From Agelas oroides (Eukaryota; Porifera; Demospongiae; Agelasida; Agelasidae): 64,000 nucleotides of DNA. This document shows, in pieces, positions 51,680 through 63,892 of this stretch (position 1 is the stretch's first letter; each line of letters starts with the position of its first letter). A program made the position numbers and the translations under genes. The notes under the pieces were generated by a model. It made no database searches. It was not told where the DNA came from and saw only the letters and a list, made by a program, of their open reading frames with translations. The stretch covers positions 7,440,792-7,504,791 of the forward strand of contig OX422186.1 of NCBI GenBank assembly GCA_949130485.1. The letters are read 5' to 3'.

Positions 51680-54600
51680 ACATGTTCCTAATCAGGACTG
51701 ACTTATTGCCTCAAGTTTGATGTGTCATTTTGTTAGGGATTACATTCAGCTAGCTCACCATACTGTGGTTTCATTGGTAGTGTATGAGTTTGACCACCGT
51801 CGGAGGTAGTGATGGGGTCGTGCAAGGTTGTAGGAGTAGTCAATACTAAAGTAGCTAACTGCAGAGGGAGAACACAGGCCAGAGAGACACAAAAAGTAAG
51901 TACACATGCTCCTAGATCACATACAAGACTACAGAATCTTAAATGAAAACTAGGTTCTCTGCCAAACTTTTGATGACTCCTCCATTACACTGTTAAAACT
52001 GGAACGTTATGTGCATGTGTTTTATCTTTGGCAGAGTGGAAAGTGACTGAACCTGTTTACGTGTAAGTCACGTGGGATTTTGTGGAATTCAAAACATCAG
52101 TCAATTGCCTTCTGGTTTGAGTACCATGTGAAGTATGCCCATCCGCACCTCTTAGCAAAACAAATGGTGCATTTGGAGTGTTCACTATACATGATTATTG
52201 TTGTAGACAGTAAACAACAGCTGTGTACATATTGCATAGGTGAGATTTAATGTGTAAAGAGTTATTTGTGGAAGACATAGCTAATGTACCACTGTTTACC
52301 TATCAATGGAATGTTTAACAATTGTACTGTGACAAATACAAGTACACGCCAAAAACTTTGCCCTACTGATTCAGAAGTAGTCAAAACAGTCTCCCAAAGA
52401 AGGGCTTAGAGCTAGAGTGGTCGATCTAGCATATTTAATACCCACTCAAGCATCTGTTTTAACATTTTAAGAGCCCACCATATGATACTATCCTGGGGAA
52501 GCCTGTCTTTGACACTGTGTGTAGTTAATAAGGTAAACTCTGAAAAGGCAAAGTCACCATTCACCACCCTCCCCTCTAATCTTACAAGTCTTTTTGACAT
52601 TCATTTTATATATCCTAACCCCTCATTTTATAATCTTTATTGTGCACTTCCTTGACCTCTCTGCTCACTCTTAAGATTTTATCGCATATTCTCACAAAAC
52701 ATATGTTGCACTTCGCCAGTTCCCTTCCGTTGCCTTTCTTTGCTGTAGTCCATAATCATTGTATTCTACTGTGCCTCATAAGCTTTTATAAGGCTGGTTG
52801 TGTATACAAGTGACACAAAAATATCCCAGCAACATTTGATTGATTATAAAGAATGGGCTTCCATAGCTTTTACCATGCAGGTATGTTACCTGTTATGATA
52901 CCCACCACCATATGTATACCATTATGATATAAGCCTAGTTGTGAACCTTAATGATCAAATGTTAAGAGTTCCTAGCCTGATACTTTCTCTGTATTTCCAA
53001 GTATGATACTGTTCAGTGAACAATGTAAACATGTGCTCTGAAGGTTCGTTAGTTTATAGATCATGGTGCATACAATATGCACACCATGATCTCACCCTAC
53101 TAGCATGAGTTAGAACATGGTATACTAAAGATGTGTGTACCTTCAAATCTTATAACAACATGTTTGTTATTTATTCTTTTAGGGTTTTATTGGCCCGTCT
53201 CAGATCCCTCACCCACAGACCTGTCCTTGCTTGATGCACCCTTGGTTCTACACATGGAGACCAGGATACTCTCCACACTGTAGCTAACTGACTGTGTTTG
53301 TGCCTTTCCTAACACTGTTTATGTTACTTCTTGTATTCATTGCTTGTTTGTTTGGTCCTAGAAATTCCTTTGATGTGCGCCACATGCATGGCCAGAAATA
53401 GCTATGTGGAAGGCCACAGTTTGTTTGCTGGAAAGTGCATGTGTGTAGCTTGAGCATGTATGCTTGCAATTTGTGTATGTACATGCAAGTATGCAATGCT
53501 CAAGGGACTACGTAGCTGCATGCCCTCTACAAGTAATCTGATATGAGGCCATTGTGTTGCATTGTCTGGCCAGTGTGGGGCCATTGTGAGGGCAGTGAGA
53601 CTAAAAACCTAAATGTAGGGGCTACTGAAGGTTAGTGAAAGAAAAAATAAAAAATAAAAAAAGAAGAAAAGTCTGGTACTTCAAAACTACATGGTCAAAG
53701 CTAGTGATCACACAATTCAATTCATTCTGTGGTGCTGTCTAAACTGTACACCATTTGCACTCATGTTGAGATGTATGCTGGTCTGACAACAGCTGTTTTG
53801 TCAACTACATAGACACAAGTATGTGACAGCTTAGCTGTGTACATGCATAACTCAAAACACAAAGCACTTGCAGCCCACATGACTTTCATCTGTTCTCACC
53901 CCAGCCCCAGACTGTCCACCACTGATGAAAGCATACTTTACTCTATGACAGCTTTCTAGTCATACATTGCTTAGACACATTCTCTGCTACACATGTTATG
54001 ACTTCGGTCACACCATTATCAACACTATCTCAAAGTAAATGGATACAAACATCACAAAGAACACAAATCACTGCCTGCCTTTACAGGCTATTCATTCAAG
54101 GCTTATGTTTAGCCATACTAAAGTTGTGGAGACATAATTATGGTAGTGCAGCCACACAAGATTTCAAACAGGCTGTGACATTTGTTGGACCTGTCACTGT
54201 CTTCCATAGTCAAATTATAATGGCACACCTCTTGCAATTAACACATTGCAATGTAGCCCACACCTCTTGCAATAGGTTAATAGTGAGGCGTATAATTGTA
54301 GCATATTCTACTGTGCATACGTGCATGTGCATAAAATAATGATTGGTGATAACTCGAAATTTTCCAGCCTTCATTGTTTAGAATAAAAGAGCACATTACA
54401 CGTCTAGGTAAGCATGTCTAGCATGGTGAAAGAAGTGTAAATACCAGCACTTATAAGAGTGTAAAATACTAGCATCATTAGGAGTGTAAACACTAGCAAC
54501 TTCATGAGTGTAAATGCCAACATATTGTAAATGCCAAAAAGTTTAAAGATGTAGAGACTACGTAGGAGCATGAATGTTAGATGTTCACATTATCCAGTAC

Positions 54601-54882
54601 TGACTGCCTACTGTTATGAGGAGACAGACCAATTTTTACTGGCCTTTGAACTGCAATGACCTCCAGTGTACATAGGCTATAAAATTGCTATTTTATACAC
54701 TTTCTTTGATCACTGTTGCCGTCCTTAGTTAAAACATCAGCAAAAAATTTACTAATCTAAAAGAAAACCCTCATCAGAAAAATCACAACTCCAAGATCAC
54801 AACTCCATGGTGGAGTAGCCCCATACTATTTAACCATGCCTTCTCAACAATATGAAAACAACTCCCTTTAGTGGAAAACATC

Positions 54883-57416
54883 TCACACAAACGTACAGCT
54901 CTGATTGTCATCGTCGTCATCATCATGATACGCAACTTCTTTTCTCTCTGGCCAGAGAAGTGCCACCGAGAGAACCAGCAATACTGCCTGCAACAGAACA
55001 GATGAAAACATGGTGGTTTGGAATGCAGCCACTTTTAGCAAGATAGATAATCAATAGCCTCATTCCCAAGCTCTGTCGAGCCTTCTATCACTTGCAGTTC
55101 CTTGTGGGGAGAGCCTGAGAATGAGGCTAGATGATCAAGTGTGCTTGAAAGAGAGTATGTAACTATAGCTAGCTAGCAAGAGTTTCAGGTCTCAGTTTGA
55201 AAAGGCAAACTTACTGCAAGCACCATGTACACCGAGGCATGTAGGGTTTCAGTGACCTGCAGGGAGAATGATGCAGGGATACTCCAGTATACCACAGTAT
55301 ACCATAGAGGCACTCCAGTATACCACAGTATACCATATATAATATAGAGGCACTCCAGTATACCACAGTATACCATAGATAATATAGAGTCACTCCAGTA
55401 TACCAACAGTATAACGATACGGGAGGTACTCCAGTATAAACTAGGAATATGCATGCATATCGTGCCTTGCACCAATGCCATACTCGCCAACATAAAAACA
55501 ATACACGCCAGTATTAGTGCGTAACCTCCGTTCCCAGGCCTCCCCTGCTCTTCTACTTCTCCACTTGTGTATTATTGTCAAAGCAGTCTGAGACAGAAGA
55601 ATACATGAAACGGGGGGTACCCAGGCCTGTGGACTGGCCTCTGCTTTCTGAGTCACCCTCTATCGGCTTCGTTCAGCGCTCAACTCTTCCACACCCGGCG
55701 CTCCAAGTGGTTCAAGTTGCGATGCGTCCTCTTCCTGATTTTAATTACCAAACAATGCCATCTTGACCTCATGTGACAAATATAGATTCATGATCCCGAA
55801 ACTAATCGATATTCCTAAGTGTGACTGAAATGTATGTTGCATGTATTCTTACTGCATAGGAGACTAAGCATTCCTCCTCTTCCTCCACCACTGTCCCTCC
55901 TCCACTCCCTCCCTCCACCATGCTTGTGCTGGGGCATCCAATGCCATTTCTTCTCCACCAATTGTCATTGCCGAGAGTCAGACCAAGATAGTGTTCTTTC
56001 TGAAATGGGAGAATTAATTGTAGGGAGGACAATGAAGAAACATTCCTCTTGTGTCCACTGTCCACTCTCCAGCTCCCCCTCCACCTTCTCCCTCCATGCA
56101 CATGTCCAACCCCCTCTCTGCCCTTCTCCCTCCACATGCACACCATCCACTCTTCAGCTCATCTGCCTCCCTCCACATGCACACCACCAACCTGCTACAT
56201 GCTGCCCTTCCACCCCTCCACATGCAACCCTCCACTCACCTCCTTGAGTAGCCCAATGTCGTTATATATGAAGATTACCACAAGGTTTAGTCCAATTGAT
56301 ATCACACCCCATGCAGCATACTGCAGCAATGAGAGGGATGAGTGGGAGGAGATTAAATTAACTATAACACAATAACTGTGAAAGTAAAAACAAACTTGAC
56401 GGGTATAATGAGTTTTCAAGAGCATGATATTCAATTTGAAACTAAAAGTGAATGTGAAAGTCCACCAAAAAGAATTTGGAATTTAACACTTACCGGTATT
56501 ACCGTATTACCATATGTAATACTTAAATCTCTCTCTGAGGTTGTTTTACACATTGGTGTTCACGCCAATGTGTAAGACCATCCCAAGGGAAGAATATAAC
56601 TATATTATAACCTGTTACCTAGGCAACACCATTGTAAAAGAGAGATGTGAGCAAAAAGTGTGCTATATTAAAACTTATCTCCACACGCTAGGTACTTCAA
56701 AGTACCCAAACAATATAGTGCTATTAAAAAATCATTACTTAGTGGTAATATCGATTACGAATGCACAAAATGAATTGAAGTACGATTATACGTTTACTCA
56801 GTGTTCCCTCCCTAAGAGGTGGGTTGTCTCACATGTTGGTGTCAGGCTACACCCTAACACCAAAATGTAGAATGACCACCCAAGGACAGTTCCCTATGCA
56901 TCACCACTGTACAATTGTATGTGTTGCCTAGGTAACGGTTATAAATACATCACATAGTTTTACAAAAGCCAGTTCATAATAGTAAGTCTCAATGTCAAGA
57001 TCCAATTTCTGCTATTTACCTCAGACAATCCATCTGTCTGTATCCATTTATTAATGATACGGTCATCTAAACATACTGTAAACATATCCATCTGTCTGTA
57101 TCCATTTATTAATGATACGGTCATCTAAACATACTGTAAACATATCCATCTGTCTGTATCCATTTATTAATGATACGGTCATCTAAACATACTGTAAACA
57201 TACCCATACCCACGCACACCCTTCACTACCCAGCAATGAAGTGAATTAATTCTATCAACCAATTTCACCATTATCAGTCAGAAGTCTGTGCCAGCTAGAG
57301 CCATCTCTGTGTATGGCCAGTAATCATTGAAGCCACCCAATAAACAAGACACAACAGAACAGCTCAATTCATCAAAAAGGTGACTACCATTGAATGGTCC
57401 ACTTCACAATAGAACA

Positions 57417-57453
<37 letters not shown>

Positions 57454-59916
57454 ATTCTTGAAAAAAGCTATAGTGGAATTGGTTATGAAGCACAGTTTCC
57501 ATGGTTATGAATGAAGAGGGTTATCAGATTCCCGATGTGACTGTGCATGTTTGAGTTCAGTTGTTACTATCCATTACATGACACTGTTGATGCTTCTAGG
57601 AGAATTGTGACTGACTTGTTTTGTTTATGCACTAGAATAATAATGTCACCCAAACAATAATATCACCCAAACAATAATTACAGAGGTAAAATAAAACAAT
57701 ATCAACCTACACTGTGGAACTCAGACTTAAATCTATTTGATACTGGTAATGTGGTCACTGAATCAAGTTTCAACTAGTATACCGAAAATTTGACGGGGAA
57801 TTAAATTTGGCGGTTTGGCGGTCGGGATTGAAGCCGCCAAATTAAAATCCACCAATATTATTTCGTACGCAAGGCATAATGACGTAGTAATGCATGCAGT
57901 AGCGCTCTTGGTCCCGTCTGGCGCCCGTCTACGTGGCTGTACATGTAGCTAGCTCGGCGCTAGCATGCTGCCAGTTTTATTTCTTGTAAATTTTCATGGC
58001 TTTGTACAAGTACTTCAAGCGAGAGACGGCAACGCTCCTTGATAAATGGACCTGAGACGCACCGCCAAATTAAAATCCCGCCAATATTTATTTATAGTCG
58101 GTTTGGGGCCAAACCGCCAAATTCAAAGACCACCAATATTTCCGGCTATACGGTATATAGTAAACATAGATATGGTGACATGGGGGAACAAAGTATGGGA
58201 AGAGTCTATAGCACAGGTTATCATAGGTACATAATTACTTAGCAATCAGATTTGGTGATGACCATTCAGTGAGTGCATCAGTAGCAGCAAGAGCCACCCA
58301 AAATAACTCACCCCGTCTCATTAACCTGGCCTGAAAACTCCTCCTAGTACCAAGTTGGTAAATGACCAAACAGGCTTCTAAATCACATAATATGCTCTAA
58401 TTCCTCCTCCATGGGGGTTGTTGTACATATGAATATATGGTGTAACCTAGGCAACATCAATGTACAAGAAAGATACAAACACTGCTCTTATGCGTTTCCT
58501 ATCTAATGACCATTTCACCCCGATCACCTCTTTATAGTACTTGTCACCACACTTTTGCTTTAGACACCACAAATTGACCAACAGACTATGAATAATAATG
58601 ACTGAATACAACTTGGCTGGACGTCCTACACATAACTGACCACCAGCATGGTTGCGTACCAAGAACTGCAGTAAACAGTTCCATGTTTTTAGTTGCCTTG
58701 CCTCCCAAAGAGTAGTTCAGTACGTGGGAACCTCATCCCAGGCCTCTGGTCATCACTGGACTTGGTATACTGGAAGCAAGCAATCAGATATGAAGGAAGC
58801 AAACCTGGGGACGAAGCTAGAAGAATTGTCTGACTGATATAGCAGTGATAATGGCTAGACTGCACCGTTTCCTTGACGAGAAAAATTGATCCAGCATTCA
58901 CTATATAAAGTGTACTAAGCTACACACTGTACGCTAGGGAGATGCTTCATTGTGCAGCTGAGCAAGCAGTCTGGCTCATGCACACAGTCCTTTAATGCGG
59001 CTGAGGAGGATTGCTAGCATATAAATGTCATAACTGAGTGTACACAGCTATTACAATGAGAAGCGCATTAGCTATGCACATATAGAACATTGCAGGGTAC
59101 TAAGATCTGTATTGATGATGCCAAGAAAGAACGTCAAGTTATGTCAGCAGTTTTGATATAGTATCCAAAAGACTAGTGGAGACAACATTTAAGTTTTTGT
59201 GCTGCCTTTAAAACCACTCCTGTTCCCAACACTAACTTCACAGTGCAATATATTTGTCAACATGTTGATTTCACTTCCATGCATGATCTTGCATGCATGC
59301 TTAGTCCCACTGTAGTAATTGTATGCTGTATACTTTCAGCTAATAATTAAATAGCAAGTATAGCACATCAGGAAAATATATGCACATCCAACACAGAGTG
59401 TGATGCTCTGTATGTGCTTAGCTACATCTAGACACCAAAGTGATACCAAAGAGCCCATGCATATAAGGACAGAAAATCAAGCCAAACTGGGCTACCTACC
59501 ACTCCAATGGCCAGTCTCTCTCTGATGCACACTCCTGCCACTCCAGTGAGGGTGCAAAGTGCCGTCATACAATTGATGAGCATGGTACCCCACATCTGGC
59601 CAAACACATCAATTACCATCCGTTCCACGGAAAGTAACTGCAGGACAATAAATCCCTATTATAGATAGTTATACAGAGGAGCTATCTACTTAGCTACATC
59701 TATGCCCTCCGGTTGCAGCGGCGACTGTGACTGATAACAAATAGCAATGGCTGTGTTCACTAGCCATACGATTCTCGATACGATTAGAGTCTGCATATAA
59801 AACTGTGAAGTACATAGCTATGCTGCTAACACCACAAACTAGCTTACAAAGCTCAGGACGGAGAGCAGGTGGAAAGTAACAGCAACTCTTCTTCTCCAAC
59901 CTGCGTATCTCGCCAT
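54883..59916 (-). CDS. NKAIN: Na,K-ATPase beta-subunit-interacting protein (NKAIN), 193 aa
   Basis: Six in-phase exons: 59848-59916, 59500-59637, 56240-56320, 55853-55999, 55215-55256 and 54883-54987. NKAIN proteins are four-pass membrane proteins that associate with the Na,K-ATPase beta subunit. Family features: ERMVIDVFGQMWGTMLINC (family pattern ERQIFDFLGYQWAPILANF), YAAWGVISIGLNLVVIFIY (family YAAWLVLWVGWN), the LTLGNDNWWRRNGIGC loop (family SWWxENGPGC), a short helix at VTETLHASVYMVLA, and the C-terminal AVLLVLSVALLWPE helix. Odd points are a Gly/Glu-rich insert (GGSGGGTVVEEEEE) in the extracellular loop and an HDDDDDDN acidic tail. The length is close to vertebrate NKAINs (about 207 aa). 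Confidence 0.85.
55055..55129. mobile_element. 75-bp foldback MITE with near-perfect 9-bp TSD
   Basis: TAGCCTCATTCCCAAGCTC...GAGCCTGAGAATGAGGCTA is flanked by GATAATCAA (55046-55054) and GATGATCAA (55130-55138). It lies in the last NKAIN intron. Confidence 0.82.
55280..55440. repeat. Minisatellite in NKAIN intron
   Basis: Three to four imperfect units of CACTCCAGTATACCACAGTATACCATA plus GATAATATAGAG. Confidence 0.9.
57027..57202. repeat. 59-bp tandem repeat, 3 units
   Basis: Three identical units containing CATCTGTCTGTATCC, TGATACGGTCATCTAAAC and ATACTGTAAACATA. The lack of divergence implies recent amplification. It lies in NKAIN intron 2. Confidence 0.95.
57417..57448. repeat. (CA)n microsatellite
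   Basis: About 15 CA units in NKAIN intron 2. Confidence 0.9.
57780..58160. mobile_element. Inverted-repeat element with GCCAAATTAAAATC motifs
   Basis: TATACCGAAAATTTGACGG on the left is loosely mirrored by ATTTCCGGCTATACGGTATA on the right. Inside, CGCCAAATTAAAATCC(A/C)CCAATATT recurs at 57833, 58062 and 58108. It looks like a MITE of about 380 bp in NKAIN intron 2; the class is unknown. Confidence 0.5.
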
Positions 59917-60122
59917 TCCAGCATCCTTCAAATGCAATGCGTACTGGAACTCAACTCATCGTGTGTGGGCATTCATCACGCAAGCCACTCCCTGCAAAGG
60001 GTGCATGCACTCTATGCGGCTTGTGTGGGCCATGGCGCGGCGGCCGGGGGGGCGGGGGTTGTACAATCTCGTTCCCAGATCAATCCCAAATTTGATTTGG
60101 GAACGAGACATTGGCACTAAAG
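59917..60122. promoter_or_regulatory. Shared divergent promoter, NKAIN / SNRNP48
   Basis: 206 bp between start codons. It contains a GC-rich box (GGCGCGGCGGCCGGGGGGGCGGGG, split here only as seen at 60034-60057) and, at about 60064-60110, a foldback hairpin (CTCGTTCCCAGATC...TTTGGGAACGAG). Confidence 0.55.
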
Positions 60123-63100
60123 ATGTCCGCTGGAACGAGTTCTCCTCCCCGTAACTTCTGCGAGCGCCTTCCAGCGCTCTGTGTCCTGTCCTCTTTCATC
60201 GATGAACACGAACAATGGATTGACTCGCTGCTGCAGCAATTGGGCTGGCAGAAACAAAGCCTGTCCACCAAGGTGATGAATCATAGGCGAGACTAGACTA
60301 GTATAGTCTCGCGCGTAGCCACACCCCGTTCCTGCCCTCTCTTGCGGAACGGGGTGTGGCTACACGCGAGAACGTGCGAGAGGTTGGCTATTTTGGGAAG
60401 GAACTGGTAGTCTTGTGCCCAGAACTAAGTGCACTTTATGGCCCAGAACTAAGTGCACTTTATGGTACGATGCACCACGTCTTTAGAGAGGTGGTATCGA
60501 CAAATAGAAAATTATTACTACATAGCCGTCCACATAGCAGCAAAGTTTTGCATCTACATACTCAAGTGTTTTTGAGTGACTGTGTTGAAACTTACTGTTG
60601 ATTAATCACACAATCAGACCTACTGGTAAGTGTGTACTAGCCTAGTCTCATGTGGTCACATCCCATTCCACAAGAGAGAGAAGGGATCTTGTAACCTGCT
60701 TGTTGTACAGCACTAAGGTAAGATCATTATCTTGTAAAGACTGACGAAGCTGCTTGCAGTATCACTGTGCAGCTTATAGGCATATATTGAAATTCCCTAA
60801 TGTCCAGAAAAAGCTTTATCTTGTGAGAGTTGACATGATAGTACCATCAGATAATGATTGGTTGCTGAAATACTTGGTGTATGATTCTTGCCACAGGGTC
60901 ACCCCACTTTGATACAGTGTCCTCTCAACGAGCACCACTTCATTCCGAGGGATTCTCAGGAGCGGCACATGCACAAATGTCAGTATGCAGCACGGGGAGT
61001 TCAAAGTGCCATTGAGGTATGTTACCATTCTCTGACGTAGCTTCGTTCTCATGGAGAGCCTGGGAGCGAGGATATAACTCTAACAGTTATTCTCCTAGTC
61101 CCTACATGGGCATAATCAAACTCACAAAGTGGATGAGAGTTGTTGATTTATGCAGCATGCTCATTTGTAAAGACCCAGAGCTCAAATTTTAGAGCTGGAA
61201 TAACGCTCCCTGCATTTGCGTATATTAGGTTATGTGTATATATTGTGATATAGCAATTTATTGAGCCGTTCCATATGCTACTTATTTCTATAGTGGGCAA
61301 ATTTTGATATTTTTTCCGGTATAGCTTGGTACTATGGTGATAATGATTTTATCATACGAACCTTTGATTTCATTGCACGTTCAGACGCAGCACACGTGAC
61401 TTGTAGTACCTGATATGGATTCTCGTGTGACTTGTAGTACAAAATACGGCTTTTTATAAACTGCATGCAGCTGCAAGGCTTCCCCATTGATTCCCATACA
61501 TTCACATGATTTAGACATATGATACTTATACATGTACATAAATCGATATATCGTTATTTATACCAGTGGGTGAAGATGCATTCAGAGTGTGCTTTAATTA
61601 GAGTTACACAGTGACTGCGCACGTACAAAGCAGTTCTTAATAGCAAATACATGTATGCACTTAACAATGCGTGAGTATGGTATACTGATACGTGGTACAT
61701 TATTGTCCTAGCTGACGAGTAGCTGTACAATCAGTAAAAAGTTCTAGAAGTAGTGGCTAGCTGTGTGGTGTGGTTGAATTGTTTATGATGAATGTAGTAG
61801 GCACTTCTGAGGCAGTCACTACAGTCAGAGGCACAGGAGATTTAAAGAAGATTCAGTTTTGCTTTCCTCTTACTAACCATAAAATAGAGACAAATGTCTA
61901 GGCTGTTTGCAAGGACAGCGTGACCATGATGATCTTACAGGGGCATCACAGGAGGTTTAGCGTCTGGTTGCTGATGTAAGAAAGCATTGCCTCATTTCCA
62001 GGCCTCTGTACTGCAAGCGACGAATGCTGTAGAAGAAAGTTAACAACAAAATTCCTGCTACACTTTTAGTTGGGCTGAGGGATTTTGTATTGAACCTAAA
62101 CCTGTTACCTGAAGTCTGAGGTGTACTCCTGTGGTTTATCCATTGTGGTAAAACTTGATAACTATTGTGATGCGTATCTTCACACAGAGTGTGTCATGGG
62201 ATGATGGCTTCCTGTATGATGCTGCCGTTATTCCTTCCATTGAGATCAGTAAGTGTTACCTGATGTCAGTCGAGTCTGTATCTGAAGTTGTGTCATGATA
62301 CCATACAAGTTCAACTCTTGCTGACTCTTGCAACATCTGGCATAGTGTGACATCACCGGGCAATATCTAGTGCTAATTGCGCTGATAATGGCAGAATGCA
62401 AAGCTGATTATTCCAAAAATCAATACAACAAAATTATGTGCTATAAAACTCAGTGTACTGTTCTGTCAAGTTAAGCTTAGAGGTACTACTGCAACATTTG
62501 ATCTTGGAACAGCACTAACTACAAAGTACCGCGCGCTTCCTACAGTACGGTCCAGAGTTTGACCAAGACATACGGGTTTAGTTGTAGCTACATGTGCAAC
62601 TAGTAAGAGAGCAATGTATCCGGCATACAGTCTGCGTGGATGGGCAATAACAAACCTCTTGGCAATAACCTATACATGTTAGTCTGCATGTCACAAGACA
62701 TCAGTCTGTATCTGAGCGTTAGTCTGCATGTCACAAGACATCAGTCTGTATCTGAGCGTTAGTCTGCATGTCACAAGACATCAGTCTGTATCTGAGCGTT
62801 AGTCTGCATGTCACAAGACATCAGTCTGTATCAGAGCGTTAGTCTGCATGTCACAAGACATCAGTCTGTATCAGAGCGTTAGTCTGCATGTCACAAGACA
62901 TCGGTCTGTATCTGAGCGTTAGTCTGCATGTCACAAGACATCGGTCTGTATCTGAGCGTTAGTCTGCATGTCACAAGACATCGGTCTGTATCAGAGTGTG
63001 TCACAAGACATCAGTCTGTATCAGAGTGTGTCACAAGACATTGGTCTGTATCTGAGTGTGTCACAAGACATTGGTCTGTATCTGAGCATTAGTCTGCATG

Positions 63101-63846
63101 TCACAAGACATTGGTCTGTATCTGAGCGTTAGTCTGCATGTCACAAGACATTGGTCTGTATCTGAGCGTTAGTCTGCATGTCACAAGACATTGGTCTGTA
63201 TCTGAGCGTTAGTCTGCATGTCACAAGACATCAGTCTGTATCAGAGTGTGTCACAAGACATCAGTCTGTATCTGAGTGTGTTACCAGACATCGGTCTGTA
63301 TCTGAGTGTGTTACCAGACATCGGTCTGTATCTGAGTGTGTTACCAGACATCGGTCTGTATCTGAGTGTGTTACCAGTATCTGAGTGTGTTACCAGACAT
63401 CGGTCTGTATCTGAGTGTGTCACAAGACATCGGTCTGTATCTGAGTGTGTTACCAGACATTAGTCTGTATCTGAGTGTGTCACAAGACATCGGTCTGTAT
63501 CTGAGTGTGTCACAAGACATCGGTCTGTATCTGAGTGTGTCACAAGACATCGGTCTGTATCTGAGTGTGTTACCAGACATCGGTCTGTATCTGAGTGTGT
63601 TACCAGACATTGGTCTGTATCTGAGTGTGTTACCAGACATCAGTCTGTATCTGAGTGTGTTACCAGACATCAGTCTGTATCTGAGTGTGTCACAAGACAT
63701 TGGTCTGTATCTGAGTGTGTTACCAGACATCGGTCTGTATCTGAGTGTGTTACCAGACATCACGTACTGTTGTTGTCTTGTGTAGAGTCATCTGTGGAGA
63801 AAGCTATAACAAGACTTACCAGGGACTCCAGAACCAATCAACAAAG
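60123..63846 (+). CDS. SNRNP48: U11/U12 snRNP 48 kDa protein (U11-48K), N-terminal part
   Basis: Component of the U11/U12 di-snRNP that recognises the 5' splice site of U12-type introns. Exons 60123-60272, 60897-61016, 62188-62248 and 63786-63846 join in phase, and the gene continues beyond the window. Residues about 20-50 (LSSFIDEHEQWIDSLLQQLGW) match the N-terminal helix of the human protein (LNEFVESGCRTLEEVTASLGW). Exon 2 has the single CHHC zinc finger, CPLNEHHFIPRDSQERHMHKC, in which C, H, H and C bind zinc (split as CPLNEHH and HMHKC). Exon 3 (YDAAVIPSIEI) matches the ENVKIPSITL segment. Presence of this protein implies a working minor spliceosome. Intron 3 is mostly satellite DNA. Confidence 0.82.
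60307..60371. repeat. Near-perfect 26-bp-arm hairpin in SNRNP48 intron 1
   Basis: Arms 60307-60332 and 60346-60371 match at 25 of 26 positions around a 13-nt loop. The arms begin TCTCGCG and contain AGCCACACCCCGTTCC. It could be a foldback element or a miRNA-like hairpin; it starts 34 bp after the exon 1 donor. Confidence 0.8.
62672..63772. repeat. Compound 40-bp / 30-bp satellite in SNRNP48 intron 3
   Basis: It begins with 40-bp units (TTAGTCTGCATGTCACAAGA + CATCAGTCTGTATCTGAGCG), then passes to 30-bp units lacking the TTAGTCTGCA part, in CACAAGACAT and TACCAGACAT versions. 40-bp units reappear at 63080-63230. It ends 14 bp before exon 4. Both periods give long false ORFs on both strands. 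Confidence 0.95.
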
Positions 63847-63892
63847 GTACAGATGAAAACCCAGGGTGGTGTTAATGCTGAACACCTTTGTA

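Larger units (their letters stand above)
49439..54882. other. Gene-poor interval between sulfotransferase and NKAIN
   Basis: 5.4 kb without a gene I can assemble. It holds a TATC microsatellite, one isolated exon-like segment (50088-50211), a pyrimidine-rich stretch (50265-50500), an AAC-rich stretch (51045-51100), the large foldback MITE at 51271-51679, and a short open segment after an AG at 53182 (FIGPSQIPHPQTC...) that I could not tie to anything. Confidence 0.5.

Noticed and set aside
62672..63772. CRISPR-like or protein-coding repeat array
   Set aside because: Units are contiguous without unique spacers, the DNA is eukaryotic, and the array sits inside an intron. Long frames are due to 30-bp and 60-bp periodicity.
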